Numbered from the stretch's first letter, positions 1 through 8,983 are shown. The stretch: DNA of 64,000 bases from an uncultured Sphingomonadaceae bacterium (GCA_947493195.1 CANLQG010000009.1:62001-126000), one strand, 5' to 3'. Notes: generated by a model not told the origin, from the letters alone. Numbers and translations are program-made.

Positions 1-307
1 CCATCGGTTCCTGGCCGATGAGTTCGCTGAACGTCTGCGGGCGGTATTTGCGTGCCAGCACCCGGTACGGCTGCGCCGGATCGGGCAGCGGTGCAGCGGC
101 TGTCGGCTCTGCCGCAGCGGGTTCTTCGGGCGCAGGGGTGGCCTGCACCGGCGGCTCGATAGCGGTGGGCGGCGGCGCGGGCGCGGGATCGCCGAACATG
201 GAGTTCTGGCCTGCCGCTTCCAGCTCTGCCGCGGAAGGCTGCGCCTTCGTATCCTGCTCGTCACTCGCCCACGGCGGGGTATCCGGGTTTTCCGGGGAAT
301 CACTCAT
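1..307 (-). CDS. dnaX: DNA polymerase III subunit gamma/tau, N-terminal part (cut by window edge)
   Basis: This is the clamp-loader ATPase subunit of the replicative polymerase. Only the first 102 codons lie in the window. An Ala/Pro/Glu-rich leader of about 80 residues precedes the conserved start of the family, YRVLARKYRPQTFSELIGQE (residues about 79-98). Walker A lies beyond the edge. The ATG at 307 is the first start of the frame and opens directly into the leader. The SRP RNA gene lies just upstream on the same strand, an arrangement common in proteobacteria. The long disordered leader is unusual compared with E. coli but occurs in alphaproteobacteria. Identity is secure although the gene is incomplete. 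Confidence 0.93.
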   Translation of the reverse strand, partial: MSDSPENPDTPPWASDEQDTKAQPSAAELEAAGQNSMFGDPAPAPPPTAIEPPVQATPAPEEPAAAEPTAAAPLPDPAQPYRVLARKYRPQTFSELIGQEPM

Positions 308-360
308 GCCGGCAAAGGTAGGCGCTGCCAGCCCGAATGTCATCGCAACAATGTGGTGGA

Positions 361-480
361 AAAAGGAGCCGAGCGACCCGCTGCCATTTACCTGGGCTGC
401 TACCTTCCGGTCCTGACCCGGTGAGCAAACGCGAACGTCCACCCGACTCCCGGCGCGCCATATGGCGGGGACGGCTCGGG
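361..480 (-). ncRNA. ffs: Signal recognition particle RNA (4.5S type)
   Basis: Read on the minus strand, the region carries the SRP core GGTCAGGACCGGAAGGTAGC followed by AGCCCAGGTAA, the highly conserved domain IV tetraloop and asymmetric loop that bind Ffh. The RNA closes on itself: GAGCCG near 472-477 pairs with CGGCTC near 366-371, and CTTTT follows as a probable intrinsic terminator tail. The length of about 115 nt fits the small bacterial type. It sits between the complex I subunit gene and dnaX. Ends are estimated from pairing, give or take a few bases. Confidence 0.9.
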
Positions 481-535
481 ATTTCAACAGAAGAGTTTAG
501 TCGAACGCGTGGAGGCGCGCTTACAGGAACAAACC

Positions 536-814
536 CTACCTGAAATTATCGGCGTAGGCCTGGATCTTCAGTTTCTTCGGCGGAACCGAGTGAACCCGCG
601 CGGCGATGCCGTATTTCGCAGCATAGGCCTGCGCGGCCTCGCACGTCGGAAACTTCAGCTGCACCTGCTGGCGCGTGTCGCCGCTGCCTGCCCAGCCCAT
701 CAACGGATCGGGCTTTTTCGCTTCCGCAGGCACGAAATCGAGAACCCACTGGTCGGTAAGCGCCTTGCCTGACTGCATGGCGTTTTTCGGGCGTTTGTAG
801 ATGCGAGCTTCCAT
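536..814 (-). CDS. NDUFS4-like complex I accessory subunit (ETC complex I conserved region)
   Basis: This 92-residue protein matches the alphaproteobacterial and mitochondrial family of the 18 kDa accessory subunit of NADH:ubiquinone oxidoreductase. Typical features are the MEARIYKRPKNAMQSGKA start, WVLDFVP, the segment DPLMGWAGSGDTRQQV, LKF near residue 54 and AAKYGI. The start at 814 is chosen because MEARIY is the conserved N-terminus; the frame stays open 14 codons further upstream. It likely binds the peripheral arm of complex I. It stands apart from the other nuo genes, as is usual for this subunit in alphaproteobacteria. Confidence 0.88.
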   Translation of the reverse strand: MEARIYKRPKNAMQSGKALTDQWVLDFVPAEAKKPDPLMGWAGSGDTRQQVQLKFPTCEAAQAYAAKYGIAARVHSVPPKKLKIQAYADNFR

Positions 815-961
815 AGTGAAGCGGCCATAATGCAGGTTTCGCCTTTGCTCAAGCATCGACGCGCCTCGCGTGTCGCAAGGGCGACTGCCCGCCCGCAGCG
901 GGCGCAGCTTGCCTGCGCATCGAGCGAGGACGTTTCGACGCAGGTCGAAGCGTAAAACAAA

Positions 962-3388
962 CTACCGGTTAAAGGCGTTCTTGGTTTTCAGGCTGGGTTT
1001 TTCGGTCCACGGCTCGTCCGGCCAGCGGTGCTTGGGATAGCGGCCCTTCATGTCCTTGCGCACATCCTCCCAGCTGCCCCGCCAGAACGCGGGCAGGTCA
1101 CGGGTCGACTGGATCGGGCGACCGGCGGGACTGGTGAGCTTCAGGAGCAAAGGCGTTCTGCCGATCAGCGGATGGCGATCCAGACCGAACACCGCCTGGA
1201 CGCGAACCTCGACACTGGGCGCATCGTCGCCTGCGTAGTCGATGGCGTGCGTCGTGCCTGCCGGACTGGTGAATTCGCGCGGGGCGGCTTTGTCGAGAGC
1301 CTGGCGATCTTCCCACGAGAGCAGGTTCAGGGCTGCTTCGGCAAAGCGTGACGGCGGCAGGTTCAGGTCGCGGCGCCCCTGCAGCAGCGGGGCCAGCCAC
1401 TCTTGCGCACGCGCCGCCAGCGCGGTTTCGGACAGAGCCTCCACCCCGGCAAAGCGGGCGCGCGCCAGCAGGCTGCGCGGGAGCAGTGTCCCCAACTGTT
1501 CCACCGCCTTTTCCACAAGCATATCCACAATTGCCTGCGGGTCCGGGTCGGGATCGGGCCCGCTGGCCAGGGTTATGGCACCCAGCCGCTTTTCCAGCCG
1601 CACCTCGACGCGCTTTTCGCTGGAATTCCAGCGCGCTATCGTGCGTTTCTCGATCCTGTCCGCGAAGTGCTTCTCGACCTCCGCGGCGGACAGTTCCGCC
1701 GCTGCCGTGATCCTCGCGCCCTTGGCCTGGCCCTGCGCATCCGCGATAGCCAGCCATTCGGCGCGGGCCAGCGGAGACGCGGGATCGAGCATGAAGCCCC
1801 TGCCCCCGGCAGACACCCAGTTCTCTCCCGAGGCATCGCGACGTCGGGCGAGGAAATCCGCTCGGCCCATGGCGAGGAAAACAGCGGGGTTTCCACCCTC
1901 GCGACGTGGCGAACCGGCTACCAGCTTCCTTGCCAGGTCCGCCCAACGCCCTGCCAGCTTGCGCGAGGCATCGGCGCGCTTGCCGCGATCGCCGTTCCAG
2001 CGCTGCATGCGGCCCAGCAGGTCTTCGCCTCTCCCACCAAGACCGCGCTCCTGCGAAAGCAGGACGAGCCGCGCGGTATCCTCCGCCTGTCCGTGCAGGG
2101 CCCCGAACAACACGGCAGCCGCGCCTTCGGGGTCGAGCGGGAGCGCGGCGATCTTCTCGCCCCACTGGGTGAGCGCGCCGGTATCGTCCAGCGCCCCAAG
2201 CGCGGCCAACCGGTCCCTGGCGGAAGCGATGGACGCCTGTGGCGGTGTATCGAGCCATTGCAAGCTGGCAGGATCGGTAACACCCCATCTCGCCAGACTC
2301 ATCACCAACGGGGCGAGGTCTGCTGTCAGCATCTCTGGCGCATCGAACTCGGGCCTGCCGGCATGACTGCCCTCTTCCCACAGGCGATAGGCCACGCCCG
2401 GCCCCTGCCGCGCCGCGCGCCCGGCCCTCTGCGCGGCGGCAGCCTGGCTGGCGCGCTGCGTGACCAGATGCGTGGTGCCTGCCGCCCGATCGAACTCCGC
2501 CCGCCGCGCAAGGCCGGAATCGACCACGACGGACACGCCTTCCAGCGTCAACGAAGTCTCGGCGATGCTGGTGGCAAGCACGATGCGGCGACGGCCTTCG
2601 CTATCGCGGCGGATGGCGGCGCGCTGGTCGGAAGGCTGGACCTGTCCGTGGAGCGGCAGGACAGGCACTCCGGAAAGGCGCTCTGCCAGCCGTTCGCGGG
2701 TCCGCTCGATCTCGCCCACACCCGGAAGGAAGGCCAGGATATCGCCTTCCTCTTCCCGCCATGCCTGCAACACGGCGGATGTCATCGCATCCTCGATCCG
2801 CTTTTCAGGCGAAGCCCCCAGCCATTCCAGACGCAGCGGATGGGCCTTGCCCTCACTCTCCACCACAGACGTGCCCTCACCCATCAACCGCGCGAACCGG
2901 GCGCCGTCGATGGTGGCGGACATGACAGAGATGCGTAAGGTTTCGCGCAGGACCTGCTGGCTTTCCAGCGCGAGAGCGAGGCCCAGGTCACTATCGAGAT
3001 GGCGTTCGTGCGCTTCGTCGAACAGCAGGGCGGAAACGCCCTCAAGCTCCTGATCCTCCAGCAATCGGTTCACGAGGATGGCTTCTGTCACCACGAGGAT
3101 ACGGGTGGCCGAGGACTGTTTCGAATCCAGCCGTGTCAGGTACCCCACGCGCTCGCCGGGTTTCTCGCCCAGCAGGTCGGCAATGCGTTCGGCGGCGGCG
3201 CGGGCTGCCACGCGGCGCGGCGATGTGAGGATGATCTGGCCGGTACACCATTCTTCGCCGAGCAGCGCCGGCGCGACAGCCGTCGTCTTGCCTGCGCCCG
3301 GCGGGGCGACCAGTACCGCACCGTTGCCGTCACGCAGGGCGGACAGCAGGTCCGGCAGAACCGCATGTATGGGAAGATTTTGTGCCAC
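962..3388 (-). CDS. hrpB: ATP-dependent helicase HrpB
   Basis: This is a DEAH-box superfamily 2 helicase of 808 residues, the usual HrpB length. Walker A is APPGAGKTT (residues 29-37), and motif II is DEAH (124-127) followed by ERHLDSDLGLA. Motif III reads SVMSATID, and the QRAGRAARQGPG motif VI comes later. The HrpB-specific C-terminal domain ends in the family signature WPDEPW. The frame is open to 3535, but that start would overlap the polyprenyl synthase by 136 bases. The GTG at 3388 opens into AQNLPIHAVLPDLLSAL, the usual family start, and lies 11 bases from the neighbour's stop. It may act on RNA; the precise cellular role of HrpB is not settled. Confidence 0.92.
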   Translation of the reverse strand: MAQNLPIHAVLPDLLSALRDGNGAVLVAPPGAGKTTAVAPALLGEEWCTGQIILTSPRRVAARAAAERIADLLGEKPGERVGYLTRLDSKQSSATRILVVTEAILVNRLLEDQELEGVSALLFDEAHERHLDSDLGLALALESQQVLRETLRISVMSATIDGARFARLMGEGTSVVESEGKAHPLRLEWLGASPEKRIEDAMTSAVLQAWREEEGDILAFLPGVGEIERTRERLAERLSGVPVLPLHGQVQPSDQRAAIRRDSEGRRRIVLATSIAETSLTLEGVSVVVDSGLARRAEFDRAAGTTHLVTQRASQAAAAQRAGRAARQGPGVAYRLWEEGSHAGRPEFDAPEMLTADLAPLVMSLARWGVTDPASLQWLDTPPQASIASARDRLAALGALDDTGALTQWGEKIAALPLDPEGAAAVLFGALHGQAEDTARLVLLSQERGLGGRGEDLLGRMQRWNGDRGKRADASRKLAGRWADLARKLVAGSPRREGGNPAVFLAMGRADFLARRRDASGENWVSAGGRGFMLDPASPLARAEWLAIADAQGQAKGARITAAAELSAAEVEKHFADRIEKRTIARWNSSEKRVEVRLEKRLGAITLASGPDPDPDPQAIVDMLVEKAVEQLGTLLPRSLLARARFAGVEALSETALAARAQEWLAPLLQGRRDLNLPPSRFAEAALNLLSWEDRQALDKAAPREFTSPAGTTHAIDYAGDDAPSVEVRVQAVFGLDRHPLIGRTPLLLKLTSPAGRPIQSTRDLPAFWRGSWEDVRKDMKGRYPKHRWPDEPWTEKPSLKTKNAFNR

Positions 3389-3399
3389 TGCCCCGCAGG

Positions 3400-4422
3400 T
3401 CAGTAGCCGCGCGCCACCGCGAACTGGGCGGCTTCCACCATAGCGCGGCGGGCGGCGGAATCGGGGAAGATCGACAGCGCGTTGCAGGCTCGCTGAGCGA
3501 AATGACGGGCACGCTCGCGGGTTTCCGTGACGCAATCGTGCTTGCGGATCAACGTCACCGCGTGCGCCAGGTCTTCGTCCTCGGTACTGAAGCCCGCGAT
3601 GGCATCCTGCCAGAAACGGCGTTCCTCGTCATTGCCGCGAGCGTAGGCCAGGATGACGGGCAAGGTCATCTTGCCCTCGCGGAAATCGTCGCCCCGGTCC
3701 TTGCCCATTTCGGCGGCATCGGAATCGTAATCGATGGCATCGTCGACCAGCTGGAAGGCGATGCCGAGGTTCCGGCCATAGGAATCGAGCGCCATCTCCT
3801 CTTCCTCGCCGCGCTCGGCAACGATGGCGGAAATGCGGCTGGCGGCGGCAAAGAGGGCTGCGGTCTTTGCGCCGATGATGTCGAGGTAACGGTCCTCGCT
3901 TGTCTCGATCTTGCGCTGCGCGGTCAACTGGTCGACTTCGCCCTGGGCGATGATCGCGCTGGCACCGGAAAGGATTTTCAGCACTTTCAGGCTGCCGTCT
4001 TCCACCATCAGTTCAAAAGCGCGGCTGAACAGGAAATCGCCGACGAGAACCGTCGCCGGATTGCCATAGACGATGTTGGCGGCGGACTTGCCACGGCGCA
4101 TCTCGCTGCCGTCCACGACATCATCGTGCAGCAGCGTGGCGGTGTGGATGAATTCCACCGCGGCGGCCAGCTTGTGATGGCGCGTGCCCTGGTAGCCGAC
4201 GACTTCTGCCCCGGCGAGTGTCAGCATGGGGCGCATCCGCTTGCCGCCACCTGCGATCAAGTGCCCGGCAAGCGCAGGAATCAGCGGAATTTCGCTCTGC
4301 ATCCGGTCGAGGATGATGGCGTTGACCGCGTTCATCGGCGTCGCCGTAAGCGACAGGATCGGTGTCAGCGTGGCAGGGGACGCATCCGGACCGCGCTTGA
4401 TGGGGACGACGTTGTCGGTCAT
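3400..4422 (-). CDS. ispB: Trans-polyprenyl diphosphate synthase (ubiquinone side chain)
   Basis: This 340-residue prenyltransferase condenses isopentenyl diphosphate units into the long side chain of ubiquinone. The first aspartate-rich motif is DDVVD (100-104) with SEMRRGK behind it. The second is DDAID (227-231) in FQLVDDAIDYD. GGGKRMRP (58-65) is the substrate-binding basic motif. The ATG at 4422 (MTDNVVPIKRG) is chosen over the much longer open frame, which would run into the divergent chorismate mutase gene. Chain length (octa- or decaprenyl) cannot be read from sequence; Sphingomonadales generally make Q-10. It lies directly upstream of hrpB, probably in one transcript. Confidence 0.92.
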   Translation of the reverse strand: MTDNVVPIKRGPDASPATLTPILSLTATPMNAVNAIILDRMQSEIPLIPALAGHLIAGGGKRMRPMLTLAGAEVVGYQGTRHHKLAAAVEFIHTATLLHDDVVDGSEMRRGKSAANIVYGNPATVLVGDFLFSRAFELMVEDGSLKVLKILSGASAIIAQGEVDQLTAQRKIETSEDRYLDIIGAKTAALFAAASRISAIVAERGEEEEMALDSYGRNLGIAFQLVDDAIDYDSDAAEMGKDRGDDFREGKMTLPVILAYARGNDEERRFWQDAIAGFSTEDEDLAHAVTLIRKHDCVTETRERARHFAQRACNALSIFPDSAARRAMVEAAQFAVARGY

Positions 4423-4486
4423 GCGGCCCTCAATGGGGATGCACTGGGCGGTTGGCAAGCGCGCATTTCTGCCGCAAGAGGAAGCC

Positions 4487-4819
4487 ATGTCCAGTCCGCC
4501 GCCGCAACCAGATCCGATGCCTGCCATGCACCACAAGAAGACCGATCCCGTCCTTGCCGTATACCGCAAGAGCATCGACAACATCGATGCAGCTCTCATC
4601 CACATGCTGGCCGAACGCTTTCGCATCACCCAGGCTGTGGGCGAGTACAAGGCCAAGACACAGCTTCCCCCCGCCGATCCGGGCCGCGAAGCCCGCCAGA
4701 TCGAGCGGCTGCGAAAGCTGGCGGCAGAAGCGGACCTCGACCCTGAATTCAGCGAAAAATTTATCCGTTTCGTGATCGACGAAGTCATCCGTCACCACCG
4801 CATCGCGCAGGGCGATTGA
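4487..4819 (+). CDS. Chorismate mutase, AroQ class (monofunctional)
   Basis: A 110-residue all-helical protein that should convert chorismate to prephenate for phenylalanine and tyrosine synthesis. The AroQ pattern is visible: LAVYRKSIDNIDAALIHMLAERF, then ITQAVGEYKA, PGREARQIERL, and a C-terminal helix FIRFVIDEVIRHHR. The start at 4487 follows an AAGAGGAAG ribosome binding site. It is transcribed divergently from the polyprenyl synthase with about 64 bases between them. No prephenate dehydratase or dehydrogenase domain is fused. Confidence 0.88.
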   Translation: MSSPPPQPDPMPAMHHKKTDPVLAVYRKSIDNIDAALIHMLAERFRITQAVGEYKAKTQLPPADPGREARQIERLRKLAAEADLDPEFSEKFIRFVIDEVIRHHRIAQGD

Positions 4820-4882
4820 AGCGACAAACGGGTGTTAGCATACGTTGGAACCGCCAAACGGTATTGAGCGTTCAAGCTTCCG

Positions 4883-5983
4883 ATGGATAAACCAACTAAC
4901 CTAAAGGCCGGGAAACCCTCGTCTCCATCGGGCCAGGCATACGACAGCCGGCCGAATTTCGATGCGAGCACTGACGAGTTTCGCAAGGCGAATGCCGATA
5001 ATGAATTCATCGGCGCCTCCGGCGTGCTTTTCGAGCAGGCCATGGCGCAGACGCGTATGGCGATCTGCCTGTCCGATCCCCACGCCAAGGACATGCCGAT
5101 TGTCTTTGCCAACCGGGCATTTCGCGAACTGACCGGTTATTCTCAGGAAGAGGTTGTCGGGCGCAACTGCCGCTTCCTGCAAGGACCCGACACCGACCCG
5201 CGCGAAGTGGCCAAGATCAGGGACGCTCTGGAAAACGAAGATGTTACCGTGGTCGAAATCCTGAATTACCGCAAGAATGGCGAGAAGTTCTGGAACGCGC
5301 TTCATATCGGCCCGATCTACAACAACGCGGGCGAACTCATCTATTTCTTCGGTAGCCAGTGGGACGTTTCCGACGTGCGCGCCGCCCGTGCGGAGGAACT
5401 CTACGCCAAGGAAATGGCGCGCGAATTGTCTCACCGTATGAAAAACATGTTCGCCGTCATCTCCGGAATCGTGAACATCACTGGCAGGATGCGCGGTGTC
5501 GAGACAGAGGCGCGAGAGATCAATCGCCGCGTCCAGGCCCTCGGACGCGCTTATGAAACCACCCTGGACGAGGCGTCATCGGGCGATATCGCCATCGGCG
5601 ATGCGATCCGCGCCATTCTGGAGCCTTACGATCTCGGCACCGGAAGGCTCAAAATGCAGGGTAACGGTCTGAAGGTGCCCTTCGCAGTCGTATCCGGCGT
5701 CGGCGTGACCTTGCACGAACTTGCCGCCAACGCGGAGAAGCACGGCGCCTGGTCCACCGAAAAGGGCCGGGTAGAAGTCAGCTGGCGCGCAGCCGGCGAA
5801 GACAATGGCGATCTTGTCCTGACATGGCGTGAAAGCGGCGGTCCTGATGCCTCCAACCCATCCGGTGAGGGGGGATCGGGCAATGCCATCATCGACCGGC
5901 TGATCCGACATGCCGAGGGGAATATCACTCGCGAGTGGAAGCCCGAAGGACTCGAAGTGATGATAGAATTTCCTGCAAGATAA
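4883..5983 (+). CDS. LOV-domain HWE-family histidine kinase (blue-light sensor)
   Basis: A soluble 366-residue photoreceptor kinase. A LOV (PAS) domain spans about 45-165. It carries GRNCRFLQG (93-101), in which Cys96 is the flavin adduct-forming residue. The kinase part starts at about 178 with ELSHRMKNMF, phosphoacceptor His184. The HWE-type N box is HELAANAEKHG (278-288), and the WxE motif is WRE (315-317). No membrane segment is seen. Layout and length match the Erythrobacter litoralis EL346/EL368 kinases, which link LOV photochemistry to HWE autophosphorylation. A single-domain response regulator starts 14 bases after the stop and is the probable partner. In many alphaproteobacteria HWE kinases feed the general stress response; that role is only inferred here. 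Confidence 0.92.
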   Translation: MDKPTNLKAGKPSSPSGQAYDSRPNFDASTDEFRKANADNEFIGASGVLFEQAMAQTRMAICLSDPHAKDMPIVFANRAFRELTGYSQEEVVGRNCRFLQGPDTDPREVAKIRDALENEDVTVVEILNYRKNGEKFWNALHIGPIYNNAGELIYFFGSQWDVSDVRAARAEELYAKEMARELSHRMKNMFAVISGIVNITGRMRGVETEAREINRRVQALGRAYETTLDEASSGDIAIGDAIRAILEPYDLGTGRLKMQGNGLKVPFAVVSGVGVTLHELAANAEKHGAWSTEKGRVEVSWRAAGEDNGDLVLTWRESGGPDASNPSGEGGSGNAIIDRLIRHAEGNITREWKPEGLEVMIEFPAR

Positions 5984-5997
5984 GGATAAAAAGACAA

Positions 5998-6372
5998 ATG
6001 CCGGAACACTCCATCCTTCTGCTGGAGGACGAACCTCTTATCCTAATGGATCTGGAGTTTGCCGCCGAGGACCAGGGCTGTCGCGCATTCTGCGCTTCCG
6101 GCGTTGACGCAGCCATGCGGCACCTGAACGACAACAATATCGACGTTGCCGTTTTGGACGTGACGCTGAAGGGCAAGGAGAATTGCGTGCCCGTTGCCAG
6201 GGAACTGGATCGGCTCGGCATTCCCTATCTGCTGCACTCGGGTGACCTCAACCGGGCGGACGAGACTGTTCGCAACCTGGGTGCGAAACACCTTCCAAAG
6301 CCTGCAGACAGCGACGTGGTGATCGAAACCGCGCTTGGTATCCTGCGCGAAAAGGCAACAGCGGTCAGCTAG
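5998..6372 (+). CDS. Single-domain response regulator, partner of the LOV kinase
   Basis: This 124-residue protein is a stand-alone receiver domain. The acidic pocket is EDE (residues 10-12), the phosphoacceptor is Asp54 in AVLDVTLKG, and KP (101-102) supplies the conserved lysine. A serine (81) occupies the Ser/Thr position after beta-4. No output domain follows. The ATG at 5998 lies behind a purine-rich GATAAGGATAAAAAG stretch; the frame is open further upstream but would overlap the kinase. Such receivers beside HWE kinases act as phosphate sinks or phosphorelay intermediates. Which applies here cannot be read. Confidence 0.9.
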   Translation: MPEHSILLLEDEPLILMDLEFAAEDQGCRAFCASGVDAAMRHLNDNNIDVAVLDVTLKGKENCVPVARELDRLGIPYLLHSGDLNRADETVRNLGAKHLPKPADSDVVIETALGILREKATAVS

Positions 6373-6387
6373 GCTGCGCGCGGAGCG

Positions 6388-7848
6388 CTATTCGCTTGCG
6401 CGCGGTAGCCGCAAGGTTATCAGCAGGCCGCCAAGATCCTCGCTTTCGCCAAGCTGCACGCTGCCCCCGTAAATCTCGGCAACGTCGCGCACGATAGCCA
6501 GGCCAAGGCCGGTGCCCGGCTTCTCGGTATCCAGCCGTGCGCCCCTGCCGAAAATCTCGACACGCTTGGCTTCGGGGATACCCATGCCATCATCCTCCAC
6601 CATCACCGCGCACTGCTGCGCATCGGGTTCGGCATCGACCGTGACGAAGACGCTTCCTCCGCCGTATTTTGCAGCGTTCTCGATCAGGTTGCCGAGCAGC
6701 TCTTCCAGATCCTGCTTCTCCACCGCGACATGGGCTCCGCCATTCCCGTCGATATCGAAACGGACATCGGGATAGAGACGGCCCACGGCGCGCTCTACCG
6801 CGACGGCGCTGTCCATCACGTTTGCGCGGCTGAGGCCGACTGCGCGCCGCCCCACCGCGCGCGCGCGGGCAAGGTGATGGTCGACCTGCCGCCGCATCGT
6901 CGCTGCCTCGCGCAGCACGGTTTCGCCAAGGTCCGGCGCGTCGGCGCTGGCGGCGTTGGTGACGACCGTGAGAGGTGTCTTCAAGGCATGGGCAAGGTTG
7001 CCTGCATGCCGGCGCGCTTCCTCTGCCTGCAATTCGGAATGTTCGAGCAGCGCGTTCAACTCGTCCACCATGGGCTGCACTTCGGAAGGCAGTGGATCGG
7101 TCACGCGGTTGCTGCCCGAGGAACGGATATGCGCAATCGCCTTGCGCACGCGTCGCAACGGGCCAAGGCCATACCATGTCTGCGCCATGGCCATCAGGAA
7201 CAGGCCTATTCCAAGGACGGCGAAGGACCACGCCACGATCGAGCGGATGTCCGCGATCTGCGCGTCCAGTTCCTCGCGGCTGCCAGCCACTACGAATTGC
7301 CATTCCACCTCGCTCCCCGGCAGGGCGACGGTGCGCTGGGCGATGCGCAGTTCCTCGTTCTCGAACTGGCTGGAGTTGTAGAAGATCGGCTCGTAAGCCT
7401 GCGCATCGTCGCGGATTTCCAGCAGGTCATCCCACAGGGAGCGGGAGGGATAGGGCGGCACCCCTTCCCCGTTGATCTGCCAGTAGAAACCGCTGTTGGG
7501 TTCCAGGAAGCGCTGTTCGCCAAGGATTCGGTTGAAGCGCACCTCGCCAAACGGGTCCAGCTCTGCTGAGAGGACCATGGCGTTGAGCGAGATTTCCAGC
7601 TGCTCGTCGAACTGGCGTTCGATCAGGTTGATAAGCGCCCGGTCCAGCGCCAGGCCGCCAACCAGCAGCAGGGCGAAGATCCACCCCGCCGCGATCAGCA
7701 TCATGCGCCGTGCAAGGCTACCCGTATGACGCGGCGCAAGAGGAGAGGCGGTGTCGCCCTCCTTCTTGCGCGTCGCCGTGTCAGCCGCTGGCGAGATGTT
7801 ACTCGCGGGCGGGATCGTCGGGGTCGTCGAGGCTGTAACCGAGGCCAC
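6388..7848 (-). CDS. Two-component sensor histidine kinase (membrane)
   Basis: An inner-membrane sensor kinase. A transmembrane helix lies at about 49-70 and a second at about 203-222, flanking a periplasmic domain of about 130 residues. A HAMP-like linker follows, then the H box NLAHALKTPLTVV with His287, an N box NLIENAAKYGG and G boxes DDGMGIP and GTGLGLAIV. The reported start is a GTG that overlaps the response regulator gene by 50 bases and has no clear ribosome binding site. An ATG pair near 7704 would remove a hydrophilic N-terminal tail, so the true start is uncertain. It lies downstream of its OmpR-type regulator, and a PhoQ-like role is plausible. Confidence 0.88.
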   Translation of the reverse strand: MASVTASTTPTIPPASNISPAADTATRKKEGDTASPLAPRHTGSLARRMMLIAAGWIFALLLVGGLALDRALINLIERQFDEQLEISLNAMVLSAELDPFGEVRFNRILGEQRFLEPNSGFYWQINGEGVPPYPSRSLWDDLLEIRDDAQAYEPIFYNSSQFENEELRIAQRTVALPGSEVEWQFVVAGSREELDAQIADIRSIVAWSFAVLGIGLFLMAMAQTWYGLGPLRRVRKAIAHIRSSGSNRVTDPLPSEVQPMVDELNALLEHSELQAEEARRHAGNLAHALKTPLTVVTNAASADAPDLGETVLREAATMRRQVDHHLARARAVGRRAVGLSRANVMDSAVAVERAVGRLYPDVRFDIDGNGGAHVAVEKQDLEELLGNLIENAAKYGGGSVFVTVDAEPDAQQCAVMVEDDGMGIPEAKRVEIFGRGARLDTEKPGTGLGLAIVRDVAEIYGGSVQLGESEDLGGLLITLRLPRASE

Positions 7849-8476
7849 GGATTGTCGTGATTACGTCTGCGCCAAGCTTCTTGCGGATGCGGGTGACGAA
7901 GACTTCGATGGTGTTGGAATCGCGGTCGAAATCCTGGTCGTAGATGTGTTCGATAAGTTCGGTACGGCTGACGACCTTGCCCTTGTGGTGCATCAGATAG
8001 CTCAGCAGCTTGTATTCCTGTGCTGTAAGCTTCACCGGCTCGCCGTCCAGCGTGACACGGCCGGAGCGCGTATCGAGGCGCACCTTGCCCGCCGTCAGTT
8101 CGGAGGAAGCGTTGCCCGATGCCCGGCGGATCAGGGCGCGCAGGCGGGCGATAAGCTCCTCGGTCTGGAATGGCTTGGCGAGATAGTCGTCCGCGCCCGC
8201 GTCCAGCCCGGCCACCTTGTCCGACCAGCTATCGCGCGCGGTCAGCACCAGCACGGGAAAGTTGCGACCTTCCTTGCGCCACATGCCGAGCACGGTCAGG
8301 CCATCGATTTCCGGCAGGCCGAGGTCGAGCACGACGGCGTCGTAATCCTCGGTGCTGCCGAGGAAATGACCGTCTTCGCCATCGGTGGAAAGGTCCACTG
8401 CATAGCCATTCTGTTCCAGCGTCGATTTCAGTTGCTGGCCGAGTGTGGGCTCGTCCTCGACGATCAGGATACGCAT
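7799..8476 (-). CDS. OmpR/PhoP-family response regulator
   Basis: A 225-residue two-domain transcription factor. The receiver has ED (7-8), phosphoacceptor Asp51 in VVLDLGLPEIDG, Thr79 and Lys101. The C-terminal winged-helix DNA-binding domain contains LTAQEYKLLSYLMHHKGKVV, the recognition segment SNTIEVFVTRIRKKLG and the closing TIRGLGYSL. The gene overlaps the start of the sensor kinase, so the two are translated together. A PepSY protein gene lies upstream, an arrangement common for PhoP-like systems in Sphingomonadales. The signal sensed is unknown. Confidence 0.93.
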   Translation of the reverse strand: MRILIVEDEPTLGQQLKSTLEQNGYAVDLSTDGEDGHFLGSTEDYDAVVLDLGLPEIDGLTVLGMWRKEGRNFPVLVLTARDSWSDKVAGLDAGADDYLAKPFQTEELIARLRALIRRASGNASSELTAGKVRLDTRSGRVTLDGEPVKLTAQEYKLLSYLMHHKGKVVSRTELIEHIYDQDFDRDSNTIEVFVTRIRKKLGADVITTIRGLGYSLDDPDDPARE

Positions 8477-8590
8477 TGTGCTTGGTTCTCCCCTGCAATC
8501 ATGCCCGAAATTATAGTGGGTAAGTGGGCTTTTGCCATAAACGCGTCAAGCAAGGGGCTGGTTTCACCGAATGCGTTATTGTGGAGAGAT

Positions 8591-8899
8591 TTAACGGGAG
8601 ACGCGCAGTATCCGCGCGGTCTGCGCATCGACATCGACCCAGATCATCCGCCCATTACGAATGAACTTCAGCCGGTAAGCCTGTGCCGTCGCATCGTATT
8701 CGAAGCCGATATACTCATCGTCCGGCTCCATGCGCGGGATGATCCTGCGTTCGATATCGCGGATAGGCAAAATGCGGCCCGCCTGCATTTCCGCCCTGGC
8801 GCTCTGCTGGTCGCCGCGTCCCTGCTGGGCATGCGCGGGCACTGCGCCGGCAGAAGCGGTCAATGCTATTGCAGCGAACAGGGCGGAAATCATCTTCAT
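8591..8899 (-). CDS. Small secreted PepSY-like protein
   Basis: A 102-residue protein with an N-terminal signal peptide (MKMISALFAAIALTAS, cleavage probably after AHA near residue 24). The mature part carries the PepSY-like pattern ILPIRDIERRIIP, then YIGFEYDATAQAYRLKFI and WVDVDAQTARILRVSR. PepSY domains in the periplasm often sit next to PhoP/OmpR-type systems and may tune them. The start at 8899 is the first ATG that gives a signal peptide; the open frame extends further upstream without one. It is followed after about 115 bases by the response regulator on the same strand. Confidence 0.75.
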   Translation of the reverse strand: MKMISALFAAIALTASAGAVPAHAQQGRGDQQSARAEMQAGRILPIRDIERRIIPRMEPDDEYIGFEYDATAQAYRLKFIRNGRMIWVDVDAQTARILRVSR

Positions 8900-8983
8900 G
8901 ATGTGTTTGTGCCTAATGCCAAGGCATTGAACAAGGTGTGAATGTTGCTGGTGCCAAGCGTTCAGCAACCTGTTGCCTGCAGG

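Noticed and set aside
1403..2938. Long plus-strand frame opposite hrpB
   Set aside because: No recognisable domain; hrpB has complete helicase motifs and explains the region.
3382..4746. Long plus-strand frame opposite the polyprenyl synthase
   Set aside because: Shadow of a gene with both DDxxD motifs; no domain of its own.
7751..8941. Long plus-strand frame opposite the two-component genes
   Set aside because: It overlaps three well-supported minus-strand genes and shows no domain.
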